Shown here one piece after another: positions 17,428 to 25,944 of a stretch of DNA of 64,000 nt. Source of the stretch: an uncultured bacterium (GTDB lineage: Bacteria > Planctomycetota > UBA1135 > GCA-002686595); the NCBI GenBank assembly GCA_937910685.1, contig CALEMP010000204.1, forward strand, positions 23,402 to 87,401. The letters run 5' to 3'. Position numbers and translations under genes: made by a program. Below the pieces are notes generated by a model. It searched no databases. It was not told the DNA's origin and saw only the letters and a program-made list of their open reading frames with translations. Numbering within the stretch: position 1 is the first letter of the stretch; every line of letters starts with the position of its first letter.

Positions 17428-18888
17428 ATGGCTGGGCGTCAAAAGAATTTGGCCGGGCGTTTGAAACGCTTGCGGCGTGAGGGAACTGGGGCGGGACCGG
17501 CTGGGGCACGAGTCATAGGGTCTGAGCCGATTGAAACCGCCGGGGTCGAACCCACATCCGCGAACACCCAGAGCAGCGCCCGGAAATTCGCCCTCGGGCG
17601 CCTGCGGGAACGCTTGCAAGGTCGTGGCCAGGCCTATGGAGAGTCGAGTTCCGGACCGCGCACTCAGCCCACTTGCCCCACTCAACTCGGTCCACCCAAG
17701 GACCTCGTCTCATGGGAAGCAACCCATGGAACCTGTCAAGGGCGTGAGGCACTCTTAAGCGGAACCGATATGCACGGGGATTGGCGCCTGCAAGAGGCTC
17801 ATCTAGCTGACCCCCAGGCCCTGGCAATCATGGCCCAGGATCCCCGCTTGCTGGCAGCTTCCTCGGGGGACGCGCTCTTCCTGGACACGGAAACAACGGG
17901 CCTGGCCGGGGGTACCGGGACATGGGTTTTTATGGTTGGGCTAGGACGCTTTCGGCCCGATGGGACCTTCGAGTTGTGGCAAGGGTTTTTGCCGGGTCCG
18001 GAGGCAGAGAAACCGTTCTTGCACGAGGTGGCCCGACGCATTGGCGAGGCTGGGACACTGGTGAGCTTTTTTGGCAAGTCCTATGACCAGCACCGCTTGC
18101 TCGACCGTTTCCGTTTGCACGGGTTGCCGTCACCCTTTGAGAACCGTCGGCACTTGGATCTCTACCATCCCCTCAAGCGCCTTTGTGGTGGGCAAGGACC
18201 GGGTCCCTATGGGGACCACAAGTTACAAACCCTTGAGCGACACTTGTGTGGGCACCAGCGCGTGGATGACCTGCCTGGATCTGCGGCTCCCGAGGCCTGG
18301 TTCGATTTTTTGCGAGGAGATCCCCACCGTTTGGAGGGAGTCTTCCATCACAACTTTCTCGATGTTCTGTCCCTCGTCACCTTGTACGGCTATCTGGGAC
18401 AGGCACTCACTGGCCGCCGGGGTGATGGCCGGCCCCTGTCCGGATCTGAGTTGCTTCGTACCCTTGCCCTGGTGAAGAGCTCGTGCAAGGGGAGGGATTT
18501 TTCTGGCGCGTTGCGGTTGCGGGGGGCCAAGGATTTCCCCGAAGGCCCCTTGGAGCAGGTGTTGCTCTTGGATCGCTTGCGGGGTGAGTGTTTATTACGC
18601 ACGGGAGCCACCGCGGAAGGGGAGGAGCTTTTGGAGTCGGTGCATCTGCGGGCTCAGGGCGCGGAAGAACCCGGTGAGCGCGTGAAGCGCTCGGCTCTGG
18701 AGTCCGCCCAGCTGCTCGCTCGCTCGGCAGCGGGGCGCCAGGAGCTTGTGCGCGCCGCCGAAGCGCATCAATGGGCTGGGACTTGGCTGTCTCGCTGGCC
18801 TGGGCTTGTGAGTCACCAGCATGCCCAAGAGCGTATGGGAATCCGACTCGATCGTTCCTTGCTTCCGAGACCCGCCCCGGGTGCCTAG
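17428..18888 (+). CDS. mrfB: MrfB/YprB-like DEDD-type exonuclease
   Basis: This encodes 486 residues. After a roughly 140-residue low-complexity, Arg/Gly/Pro-rich N-terminus, the RNase H-like nuclease begins with FLDTETTGLAGGTGTWVFMVG (Asp153, Glu155), followed by SFFGKSYDQHRLLDRF and HHNFLDVLSLVTLYGYL, which supply the later acidic residues of a DEDD active site. The C-terminal helical region is TPR-like. In B. subtilis MrfB is an exonuclease that works with MrfA on DNA crosslinks or bulky adducts. The gene follows mrfA by seven bases. Its stop overlaps the oppositely oriented HDOD gene by four bases (18885-18888). Confidence 0.9.
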   Translation: MAGRQKNLAGRLKRLRREGTGAGPAGARVIGSEPIETAGVEPTSANTQSSARKFALGRLRERLQGRGQAYGESSSGPRTQPTCPTQLGPPKDLVSWEATHGTCQGREALLSGTDMHGDWRLQEAHLADPQALAIMAQDPRLLAASSGDALFLDTETTGLAGGTGTWVFMVGLGRFRPDGTFELWQGFLPGPEAEKPFLHEVARRIGEAGTLVSFFGKSYDQHRLLDRFRLHGLPSPFENRRHLDLYHPLKRLCGGQGPGPYGDHKLQTLERHLCGHQRVDDLPGSAAPEAWFDFLRGDPHRLEGVFHHNFLDVLSLVTLYGYLGQALTGRRGDGRPLSGSELLRTLALVKSSCKGRDFSGALRLRGAKDFPEGPLEQVLLLDRLRGECLLRTGATAEGEELLESVHLRAQGAEEPGERVKRSALESAQLLARSAAGRQELVRAAEAHQWAGTWLSRWPGLVSHQHAQERMGIRLDRSLLPRPAPGA

Positions 18889-19742
18889 GCCGCGAAGAGA
18901 TCCTCGGCCTTGATCAATTCATCGCTCAATTCCTGTCTTAGGGCCAACAGGTCATGGGGCAGCATGTCCGTGTGCTTCCAGGCCAGATCGCTGATCGGGA
19001 AAGTCGAGTGGATCCGGCCATCATCAGAGTTGTCCCCTGTTTTTGCGTGCATGGTCAGGGCTTCTGCCAGGTGAACCGTTGCGGTCAATGATGGGTCGAG
19101 GACTGCCTTTTCCGGCGTGTGGTGGAAACGGATCGTGTCGATCAGAACCTGCGGCAGCATCCAGCGGGTCACGAGCCGCGCCCCAAGTTCCGCATGGGAA
19201 ATACCCAGGACCACTTTCTCAACCGTGATTCGCGGACGGCCTAGGGGGACTTCCTGTTCCACCTGATGCTGGCCCTCTTCGTAATAGCGCTCGAGCACTA
19301 AATCGCCCACATTCATCAAGAGGCCCGCGGTGTAGGCCCGTTCTGGATCTGTGCGACCCGTGCGCGTGGCCACCAGTCTCGCAGCGATGGCCGTGGTTAC
19401 GGCATCCCGCCACGAGGACGTGGAGCCGGCCGTGGTGCTCGGGTTGGTCTTGTGAAGGTCACTCGATGCGCACGAGGCCAAGACGAGACTCGTGATCGTG
19501 CGCACGCCCAACATGTTGCCCGCTTCTTCGAGGGAGGCGATTTCCCGTTGAAATCCGTAGTAGGCGGAATTGCTGAGCATGAGTAGCTTGCAGGTGAGCC
19601 CGGGGTCGGTCTGAATCACAGGGATCAGCTGTTGGGGTACCACATCGGGACGGGTCGCGATGTCGAGCACTGTTGTGGCAACGTGCGGGAAGGGCGCCAA
19701 GGAGCGCATGTCCGCCATGATGGATCTTAGAACGTCAACCAT
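18885..19742 (-). CDS. HDOD-domain signalling protein
   Basis: This encodes 285 residues, essentially a single HDOD domain. Diagnostic stretches are LAPFPHVATTVLDI, IQTDPGLTCKLLMLSNSAYYG, and the later LLMNVGDLVLERYYEE and ISHAELGARLVTRWMLPQVLIDTIRFHH, which correspond to the degenerate HD metal site of this family. HDOD proteins are usually catalytically inactive relatives of HD-GYP phosphodiesterases that act in signalling scaffolds. No receiver or output domain is fused. It overlaps the mrfB stop tail to tail by four bases and appears to be its own transcription unit. Confidence 0.9.
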   Translation of the reverse strand: MVDVLRSIMADMRSLAPFPHVATTVLDIATRPDVVPQQLIPVIQTDPGLTCKLLMLSNSAYYGFQREIASLEEAGNMLGVRTITSLVLASCASSDLHKTNPSTTAGSTSSWRDAVTTAIAARLVATRTGRTDPERAYTAGLLMNVGDLVLERYYEEGQHQVEQEVPLGRPRITVEKVVLGISHAELGARLVTRWMLPQVLIDTIRFHHTPEKAVLDPSLTATVHLAEALTMHAKTGDNSDDGRIHSTFPISDLAWKHTDMLPHDLLALRQELSDELIKAEDLFAA

Positions 19743-19867
19743 AATCGTCTTGGTCAGAGAAGGAAGTCAGCGCCCCCGCTTTCGGCGAGAGGGGTGTTCC
19801 TCCTCAATGATCTAAACGGCTCGACCCACCACTGGGAAAATATGCTTCACTGCGGGACGGTTCTGCT

Positions 19868-20755
19868 TCAAAGGGGTAAGCGCAACCAGTCTTCTCCGTG
19901 CACAAGGTCTCCTCCACCGTGGGCTGCGGAGATCAAGACGAGACAGGTGATGAACACAAGGGGACGCCAGAACTTCCAGACCTTGCTGGTTGCCCACCAG
20001 CTTCCCAAGGAAAGGACAGCGCAGGCGACGCCCAGCCAACGGTGAAGTTCCATGTCCCCGGACAACTCTGATGCCAGAATCCAACCGCTGATTGAGGCCA
20101 GGCAGGCGAAGGGGGCTGCGCCTGCGATGGAAGCGCGAAGCAATACCCCGGGCTCTCCTTTCTTGAGAGCCAAGAGACCCGCAAGCACCAAGAGCGTTAC
20201 CGGGAAGTGCAAGAGAGTGATGTGCAGGCGACCTCCGAAGGCGAGCCAGCTTTTTGCTCCCCGGTGGCGCTTGGGTTGAGTTTCAGCTGCTGAGTCCTTT
20301 TCGTTCCCTGCGCCGCTGAGGGCTGCTGCCGCCTGGGCCATTTCTCCCCGTCTTCGCTCAAGGGTCATGGGGTTCGGCAGGCTTGCCCCGTTGTTGATCC
20401 AACGGGCGAGGAGGTCTAGCTCGTCTTGGCTCAGGGGGGGTTCCTCTTCGCCTTCAGGGGGCATGTCCCCATCGTCGCAGGTCAGAAACAGATCGGAATC
20501 TATCGCGCCTCCGGGCACGACCATCAGATCGATCATGAGGGTTGCGCTTAGGTCCGTGGCATCGGGCCAATCGTCAATGGCCTTCTTGTCTCCCGATGCC
20601 GGCTCGTGACAGCGCGCGCAACGCTCTTCCAGCAAGATGGCCACGGCCACCGGGTCAGGGTCGTGGACCTCTTCCCCTTGGGTGGGACTCGGCTCTTGGG
20701 CGAGACTCATATTGGGGACACACAGGAGCAGCAAGGTGCAGAGAAGGAATCGCAT
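19868..20755 (-). CDS. CxxCH (cytochrome c-like) membrane protein, planctomycete type
   Basis: This encodes 295 residues from ATG 20755. A signal peptide (FLLCTLLLLCVPNMSLAQ) leads to a haem-binding-type motif CARCH (46-50) and, further on, DMPPEGEEEPPLSQDELDLLARWINNGA, the ending typical of planctomycete PSCyt1 domains. A charged linker is followed by about four transmembrane helices (HITLLHFPVTLLVLAGLLAL and after), in the style of DUF2231 membrane modules. The predicted topology is a periplasmic haem domain on a membrane anchor, probably an electron carrier. The start is uncertain: the frame remains open to 21058, with alternatives at 20788 and at 21058, where the extension begins like a Tat signal (HSRRDILRT). 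Confidence 0.75.
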   Translation of the reverse strand: MRFLLCTLLLLCVPNMSLAQEPSPTQGEEVHDPDPVAVAILLEERCARCHEPASGDKKAIDDWPDATDLSATLMIDLMVVPGGAIDSDLFLTCDDGDMPPEGEEEPPLSQDELDLLARWINNGASLPNPMTLERRRGEMAQAAAALSGAGNEKDSAAETQPKRHRGAKSWLAFGGRLHITLLHFPVTLLVLAGLLALKKGEPGVLLRASIAGAAPFACLASISGWILASELSGDMELHRWLGVACAVLSLGSWWATSKVWKFWRPLVFITCLVLISAAHGGGDLVHGEDWLRLPL

Positions 20756-21125
20756 CGTTCGTTGGTGTTGTTTCTGGCGGGGTTTCATCTCTGACCACGA
20801 AATTTGAGCCCTGGCCTGGTGGGTATCGTGGGTCATGGGGGTCCTTGGCTGCTCCTCCTTGCGGAGTGGAATGCTGACCCCGCCGTTGTTCAGATCGTTG
20901 AGCGCGCCATGGGTGGCAAAGCTCTTGTCGCCGGTCTCCCAGTCCGTGGGAGATTGCGGCTCCTTCGGGAGACTGTCCCCATGGGTAAGGCTTGCGCAAC
21001 CGCTGAGCATGGGGCCGCCGGATCCCGGGGTCCGCAAGATGTCGCGTCTTGAGTGCATGGATCCATGATGAAGATCCTAGCGCTGGGGAACAAGTGTCAG
21101 GGCCCTGTGGCCGAGAGAGGAACAC
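20756..21125. other. 370-bp stretch with only an open extension of the CxxCH frame
   Basis: No independent gene is visible. The minus frame of the CxxCH protein is open to 21058, and its first residues (SRRDILRT, then MLSGCASL) resemble a degenerate Tat lipoprotein signal; the rest looks unstructured. It may be a genuine N-terminus or a decayed remnant. Confidence 0.45.
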
Positions 21126-21443
21126 CTAGCGCTTGAAGCCGGAGCGGGCCTTTTGGGTAAAGGGCCGGCGCACGATGCCCGTTTGGGGGCCGCCACCGGG
21201 CAGGGGGCCTCTGGGCTGGTCGCCTCCCGGGCGGCCGAAAGTTGGCAGCTCTTGATTGACCTGGCTTATTTCTTCTTCGGCCAAGCCGGCTTCCAGCTTC
21301 TCGCGCTCAATGGGGCCCGGAGGGGGCTTGAAGATCCCGCCGTCCCCGCGCATAGCTAGGGTGAACTCCTGCCAGAGTTCTTTGACGAACGGCAGCCAGA
21401 TAGGTGCGAGGCATATCAGCAGGATGTACTTGAGAAAATCCAT
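21126..21443 (-). CDS. Small single-helix membrane protein with Pro/Gly-rich tail
   Basis: This encodes 105 residues. The N-terminus FLKYILLICLAPIWLPFVKELW is a single hydrophobic helix. The remainder is hydrophilic, with a short charged helix (EREKLEAGLAEEEISQVNQEL) and a Gly/Pro-rich basic C-terminus. Composition and the clean start favour a real gene over chance, but no family is recognised. It lies on the same strand, 113 bases upstream is a small zinc-finger-like gene, and 67 bases downstream is the CxxCH frame. Confidence 0.6.
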   Translation of the reverse strand: MDFLKYILLICLAPIWLPFVKELWQEFTLAMRGDGGIFKPPPGPIEREKLEAGLAEEEISQVNQELPTFGRPGGDQPRGPLPGGGPQTGIVRRPFTQKARSGFKR

Positions 21444-21555
21444 GTTTGGGTCCTCTCAAATCATCGGCCAAAGAAGGCCCGAGTTCCAAACAGATGTTCG
21501 GAAAAGTGGTTGTCCAGAGCAGAGGGGGCTCAGGGAGTCCAGGGAGCCCCTTGTC

Positions 21556-21762
21556 TCAGTTATTGATGGCCTTAATTTCTTCGGACGTGGGGTTCTCCTT
21601 GGTGGCCTTGCAGCGGTGACATTCCAAGTAGAAGCGGATCTCCCCGGCCGGGGTGGCGTGCAGTTGCAGCATGTCTTTGCCCGCATTCCAGGCGACTTTC
21701 GGGTCCTCGGTGCGGTGGATCCAGGTGTGGCCGAGGAGGCGGCAGAAGAAATTGGTGGGCAT
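21556..21762 (-). CDS. Small zinc-ribbon-like protein (DUF1660-like)
   Basis: This encodes 68 residues from ATG 21762. FFCRLLGHTWIH at the start and LECHRC (Cys48, Cys51) later give a Cys/His arrangement that could bind one zinc, similar to the short CxLxGHKW...CxxC proteins grouped as DUF1660. A much longer frame is open upstream to 22365, but that part is antisense to the Gfo/Idh gene and was rejected. The role is unknown. Confidence 0.55.
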   Translation of the reverse strand: MPTNFFCRLLGHTWIHRTEDPKVAWNAGKDMLQLHATPAGEIRFYLECHRCKATKENPTSEEIKAINN

Positions 21763-21894
21763 GGTGAAAAGGCTGGGCTTGGGGGCAAGGCATTCTGAGC
21801 AGTTGGACCATCCCTCGCAAGGGCCCCCTGGGACTATTCTAGGCTTGAGGAGGTGAGCAGCACCTTTCTGCCTCTTATCCTCAGCCTGAGCCCC

Positions 21895-23043
21895 ATGAGC
21901 ACTCCCCTTTCCATCGGCCTGATCGGCCAGAAATTCATGGGCCGCGCCCATTCCAACGCCTGGAACCAGGCGCCTCACTTTTTTGACCTGCCCCGGGTGC
22001 CGCGCTTGGAATTGGTCAGCGCCCGCAATCTCCGCGAGCTCAAACCCTTCGCCGAGCGCTGGGGTTGGGCCCGTTTCAGTGCTGATTGGCGTGACATCGC
22101 AGAGGACGAGACCATCGAGTTGGTGGATATCGGCACGCCCAATGATCTGCACGCCGAGCAAGCAATTGCCATGCTCGAAGCGGGCAAGCACGTTGCCTGT
22201 GAAAAGCCCCTGGCCGGCACCCTTGAGGATGCCCGGGCCATGCGTGCTGCTGCCAAAAAGTGCAAGGGTCAAAAGACCTTTGTGTGGTTCAACTACCGGC
22301 GCTGCCCCGCGGTTGCCTTGGCTCAGCAATTGGTGGCTGATGGCAAGATTGGCGAGGTGCAACATGTTCGCGCCAGCTACCTACAGGACTGGGCCGGACC
22401 CGATGTGCCTCTGTTGTGGCGCTTTCAGAAAAAGCACGCAGGATCCGGTGCCCACGGGGATCTGAACGCGCACATCGTGGACATGGCGCGTTTCATCACC
22501 GGGGACGAGATCAAGGAAATCAACGGGGCGATTGCGAAGACATTTGTCAAGGAGCGCAAGCTGCTCGATGGCAAGGGCAAAGGTCGCTCCACGGTGGACG
22601 ATGCGGTCCTGTTCCTGACCACCTTCAAGGGCGGCGCAATCGGGAGCTTCGAGGCCTCGCGGGTGGCCCAGGGCCATCAAAACCGTAACACGATTGAGCT
22701 CAACGGGACCAAGGGTTCGATCAAGTTTGACTTTGAAGACATGAACCTCTTGTGGTATTACGATGGGAGCGACGACCCCAAGACTCGGGGTTGGCAGCGC
22801 ATCATGTGTACAGCGGGTGAGCACCATCCCTATGCGGGGAACTGGTGGCCCGACGCTCATGTGCTTGGCTATGAACATGGCTTCGTCAACATGGCAGCGG
22901 ACATCTGCAAGGTCTTGGGGGGCGAGCAACCCATCGCGGCCCTTCCGGACTTCGAGGACGCCTACCAGACCCAACGGGTCTTGGAAGCTGCCCTGCTCGC
23001 TGCCAAGGAGCGTTGTGCGATTCCCATGAGTCAAGTGAAGTAA
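21895..23043 (+). CDS. Gfo/Idh/MocA-family oxidoreductase
   Basis: This encodes 382 residues from ATG 21895; the 14 residues before it in the frame look like untranslated leader. The Rossmann start IGLIGQKFMGRAHSNAW carries the GxxxxG nucleotide loop, and the EKPL motif (CEKPLAG, 102-108) contains the catalytic Lys. A C-terminal alpha/beta domain includes HGDLNAHIVDMARFITG with the family's Asp and His pair. These enzymes oxidise or reduce sugars and inositols with NAD(P). The protein has no export signal, so it is cytoplasmic. It lies upstream of the sugar-handling set at 25945-29059, but two secreted-protein genes intervene. Confidence 0.93.
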   Translation: MSTPLSIGLIGQKFMGRAHSNAWNQAPHFFDLPRVPRLELVSARNLRELKPFAERWGWARFSADWRDIAEDETIELVDIGTPNDLHAEQAIAMLEAGKHVACEKPLAGTLEDARAMRAAAKKCKGQKTFVWFNYRRCPAVALAQQLVADGKIGEVQHVRASYLQDWAGPDVPLLWRFQKKHAGSGAHGDLNAHIVDMARFITGDEIKEINGAIAKTFVKERKLLDGKGKGRSTVDDAVLFLTTFKGGAIGSFEASRVAQGHQNRNTIELNGTKGSIKFDFEDMNLLWYYDGSDDPKTRGWQRIMCTAGEHHPYAGNWWPDAHVLGYEHGFVNMAADICKVLGGEQPIAALPDFEDAYQTQRVLEAALLAAKERCAIPMSQVK

Positions 23044-23182
23044 GCCGGTGGGGCACTGGGCCCCGGGCCAAAGTGTCTCAAATTCAGGGTTGGTCTGGCC
23101 TGTGGGTAAGCCCAGAGTGGGATAGACTTGACCTCCGGCCCCTGGTGCGTTTTGGCTTCAGCGGGACCCAATCCCCGATCCC

Positions 23183-24463
23183 ATGCGCATTCTTCTTCTC
23201 CTCTCTCTCTTCACCGCCCCCGCCCTTGGGCAGTCCTTTTCCCTTTCTCTCGACCCGACCCAATCCACCAGCCATTTGGATGGGGTGACCCAGGTGGCGT
23301 TGGCGGGGGACTGGCGCGGAGTCTATGACCCACTCGCCAACCCCGGGGGCACGAAGACTCTCTTAGGCCTTTTTGGAGGCACGCCCTCGGACAACGACCG
23401 GGTTCCCCTCAGCATGGATTTTGAGGTCTCCCCGCTTTTGGATGGGCAACCCACCGGGGTGCTGGACATCACCCTGCAAGGTACCGTGGTCACAGTGGAC
23501 GGTTTGGCCATCGATCTTCTGGGGACCCAGACCGGGACCTTAGACATGAACCTTGGGGTTCTTTTTGACACCTTCCGCACCTACGATCCAGATTCGCTCT
23601 ACATCGGTGGCTTCCCGCTCAACATCCCCTTGGGTTCGGCGGACTTGACCCTCGCCACCCTGACACAGACCGCGCCGGGCGTGGGTGTGTTGGGCTCCAA
23701 TCCCGCCGGACAGCAAACCATTGATGTGCTGATTCCGGTGGACTTGATGTTGGAAACCGGGAGCGCTGGGGCCGTGACTCCCATTGGCCCGATTCCTCTG
23801 CTTGTGCCCTTAAGCGGTACGGTGATCCAAGTGGGCGGCGGCTTGCAATTGATCGCTGACTTTTCCTTACCCTATTCCACGGTGACGAACGATCCCTTTG
23901 CCGGGGCAGTCTTCGCGGACAACCCGATCGATCTACCGACCATCTTGCCCGCAGGTGGCATCGCGAACTTGCTGCTTGATTTCCTGATCAACTCAATCAC
24001 TGCCAATGGTCTCTTGCAACTGACCCTCGTGGCCGATGGGAGTGCGGCTTGTGGTGTTCAAAACTATTGCCCCTCGGTGCCCAATTCTTCAGGTTTGGGT
24101 GCAGCGTTGAGTTCTTCTGGCACGCCTTCCATTGCAGCGGCCGACTTGGGCTTTGTTGTGGGGGACTTACCCGCCAATCAATTTGGCATGTTCATCATGT
24201 CGTCCAACGAAGCGTCGATTCCCAACGTGGGAGGTCCCGGCACCCTTTGCGTGGGCAACCCCTTCGTTCGTTTCAGCGCGAACGTGCAACATTCGGGAGC
24301 GGCGGGCCAGGTGTCCTTTGCGCCCAACTGGTTGGCCCTTCCGGGGGGCACGATCATTCAGCCCGGTGATGTGTGGCATTTCCAATACTGGACTCGCGAT
24401 GTGGCCCCCGCTGGTGGCTCGGCCAATTTCTCCGGTGGCCTCAGGGTCACCTTCTGTCCCTAG
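23183..24463 (+). CDS. Secreted beta-rich protein, tandem paralogue 1
   Basis: This encodes 426 residues. The signal peptide (ILLLLSLFTAPALG) ends near residue 18. The first 280 residues are rich in short beta strands with phrases shared with the next protein: GTKTL.GLFGG, LGVLFDTFRT.DP.SLY.GGFP, and TLATLTQTAPGVGVL. From about residue 290 there is a compact domain: C..YC....NSSG, then FGMFIMSS, GTLCVG, FQYWTRD and a terminal VTFCP. That ending recurs in the paralogue, so it may be a shared surface or sorting domain. No enzyme motif is visible and the function is unknown. Confidence 0.85.
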   Translation: MRILLLLSLFTAPALGQSFSLSLDPTQSTSHLDGVTQVALAGDWRGVYDPLANPGGTKTLLGLFGGTPSDNDRVPLSMDFEVSPLLDGQPTGVLDITLQGTVVTVDGLAIDLLGTQTGTLDMNLGVLFDTFRTYDPDSLYIGGFPLNIPLGSADLTLATLTQTAPGVGVLGSNPAGQQTIDVLIPVDLMLETGSAGAVTPIGPIPLLVPLSGTVIQVGGGLQLIADFSLPYSTVTNDPFAGAVFADNPIDLPTILPAGGIANLLLDFLINSITANGLLQLTLVADGSAACGVQNYCPSVPNSSGLGAALSSSGTPSIAAADLGFVVGDLPANQFGMFIMSSNEASIPNVGGPGTLCVGNPFVRFSANVQHSGAAGQVSFAPNWLALPGGTIIQPGDVWHFQYWTRDVAPAGGSANFSGGLRVTFCP

Positions 24464-24599
24464 GGGGCCGTGGGCCGGAACCGGAAACGGGTATCGAGCA
24501 GGAGCAGGACGCTCCTGGGGCCCTAGGAGGGCTTATATCCACGGGGAAGTGCCTCAATCTGGCACAGATGGCTCCCAGAGGCTAGGCTGGGGGAGCTAG

Positions 24600-24623
24600 G
24601 GGGCCGTCTGCCCCCTTTTTTTT
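24600..24623 (+). terminator. Rho-independent terminator between the paralogues
   Basis: Stem GGGGC (24600-24604) pairs with GCCCC (24610-24614) around a 5-base loop and is followed by eight T residues (24616-24623). It ends transcription of the first paralogue, so the second, 34 bases on, must have its own promoter or depend on readthrough. Confidence 0.82.
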
Positions 24624-24657
24624 GGGCATCCTCCTAAATCCGTCTTCCTAAATCCCC

Positions 24658-25938
24658 ATGCGAAATCTAATCCTGATCGCGGCCCTCATCGCACCGGCCA
24701 GCTCTCAAACCATTCACCTGACCATCACCCCCGGGGCTTCGTCGAGCACCCTCAGTGCGGATTTTGGGTTGGCCTTGCCCGGCACTCTGCAGGGAAACTA
24801 CGAAGCCACCACGAACCCTCTCGGCACCAAGACCTTGCCCGGACTGTTTGGTGGAATCCCCACGGACAACGTGCCCATTGCCACGGACGTGGGCCTAGGC
24901 GCGAGCACGCTGCTCACGGGCTTTCCCCACGGGGAATTCAACCTGGAGATCGCTGGGCCGGCGGTGACGATTACGGGGCTTGGTATTGATTTGATTGGCG
25001 AGACTGGCGGCAGCATGGACCTGACCCTCGGCCTGCTCTTCGATACCTTTCGCACCTTTGATCCGATCTCACTCTATTTTGGTGGGTTTCCAATTGAACT
25101 CCCCATCGGTTCCGTGGACTTGAGTGTGGCAAGCTTGGTGCAGTTGGCTCCCGGTGTAGGGGTACTCGAGGGAGACCCTTCTGGAGTGATGACTTTGAAT
25201 ATGGTGTTGCCCATGGGTTTGTCCCTTGAGGCAGACTTCTTGGGCACGCCCATAGTCCTGGGCCCGATTCCCCTTTTGCTCCCCTTGAGCGCAACCCTGG
25301 AGCAGCAAGGGGACTTGACCGTTTTGGATGGGGGCCTTTCCCTGGCCTTTGATGAGTTCCTCGACGATCCCTTGCCTGGGGTCACATTGGACGATTTGGA
25401 ATTTCCCTTGCCCACGATCTTGCCCCCGGGATCGGTGGCGAATCTCTTGTTCAACCTGGCGTTTGGGTCGCTTTCCGCGGCGGGCTCCTTGGACCTAGTG
25501 GTGCATGCGGAAGGGGGAGCGGCCTGTGAGGTGGCTTCCTACTGTTCCGCAGAACCCAACTCCTCGGGCTTTGCCGCAGTCCTCGACACCACGGGAAGCT
25601 TGTCGATCTCGGCGGGGGACCTGGGCTTCGTGATCAGCGACCTTCCCATGGCCCAATTCGGCATGGTGCTGTTCTCGCCCTTGACTGACAGTATCCCTCA
25701 GTTTGGCGGCGGCGTTGGAACCCTCTGCTTGGGAGCAGGCCCCCTTGCCTTCCATCAGAATGTGCTCTACTCACGCGGTGTGGGTCAGGTGGCCTTCACT
25801 CCCAACTGGAGTGCTCTTCCCGGCGGTAGCGTGATTCAAAGTGGAGACACTATGAACTTCCAATACTGGTACCGGGACTTTCCCGCCGGTGGCAACACGA
25901 ATCTCTCGACTCCCCTGTCTGTTACTTTTTGTCCTTAG
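24658..25938 (+). CDS. Secreted beta-rich protein, tandem paralogue 2
   Basis: This encodes 426 residues, the same length as its neighbour at 23183. It has a short signal (NLILIAALIAPASS), the same central phrases (GTKTLPGLFGG, LGLLFDTFRTFDPISLY), and the same C-terminal domain with C..YC, NSSG, FGMVLFSP, GTLCLG, FQYWYRD and VTFCP. The two have diverged in their N-terminal halves but clearly come from one tandem duplication. It lies six bases before the TIM-barrel isomerase gene. Its role is unknown; it is probably exported and surface or periplasmic. Confidence 0.85.
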   Translation: MRNLILIAALIAPASSQTIHLTITPGASSSTLSADFGLALPGTLQGNYEATTNPLGTKTLPGLFGGIPTDNVPIATDVGLGASTLLTGFPHGEFNLEIAGPAVTITGLGIDLIGETGGSMDLTLGLLFDTFRTFDPISLYFGGFPIELPIGSVDLSVASLVQLAPGVGVLEGDPSGVMTLNMVLPMGLSLEADFLGTPIVLGPIPLLLPLSATLEQQGDLTVLDGGLSLAFDEFLDDPLPGVTLDDLEFPLPTILPPGSVANLLFNLAFGSLSAAGSLDLVVHAEGGAACEVASYCSAEPNSSGFAAVLDTTGSLSISAGDLGFVISDLPMAQFGMVLFSPLTDSIPQFGGGVGTLCLGAGPLAFHQNVLYSRGVGQVAFTPNWSALPGGSVIQSGDTMNFQYWYRDFPAGGNTNLSTPLSVTFCP

Positions 25939-25944
25939 CATCCC

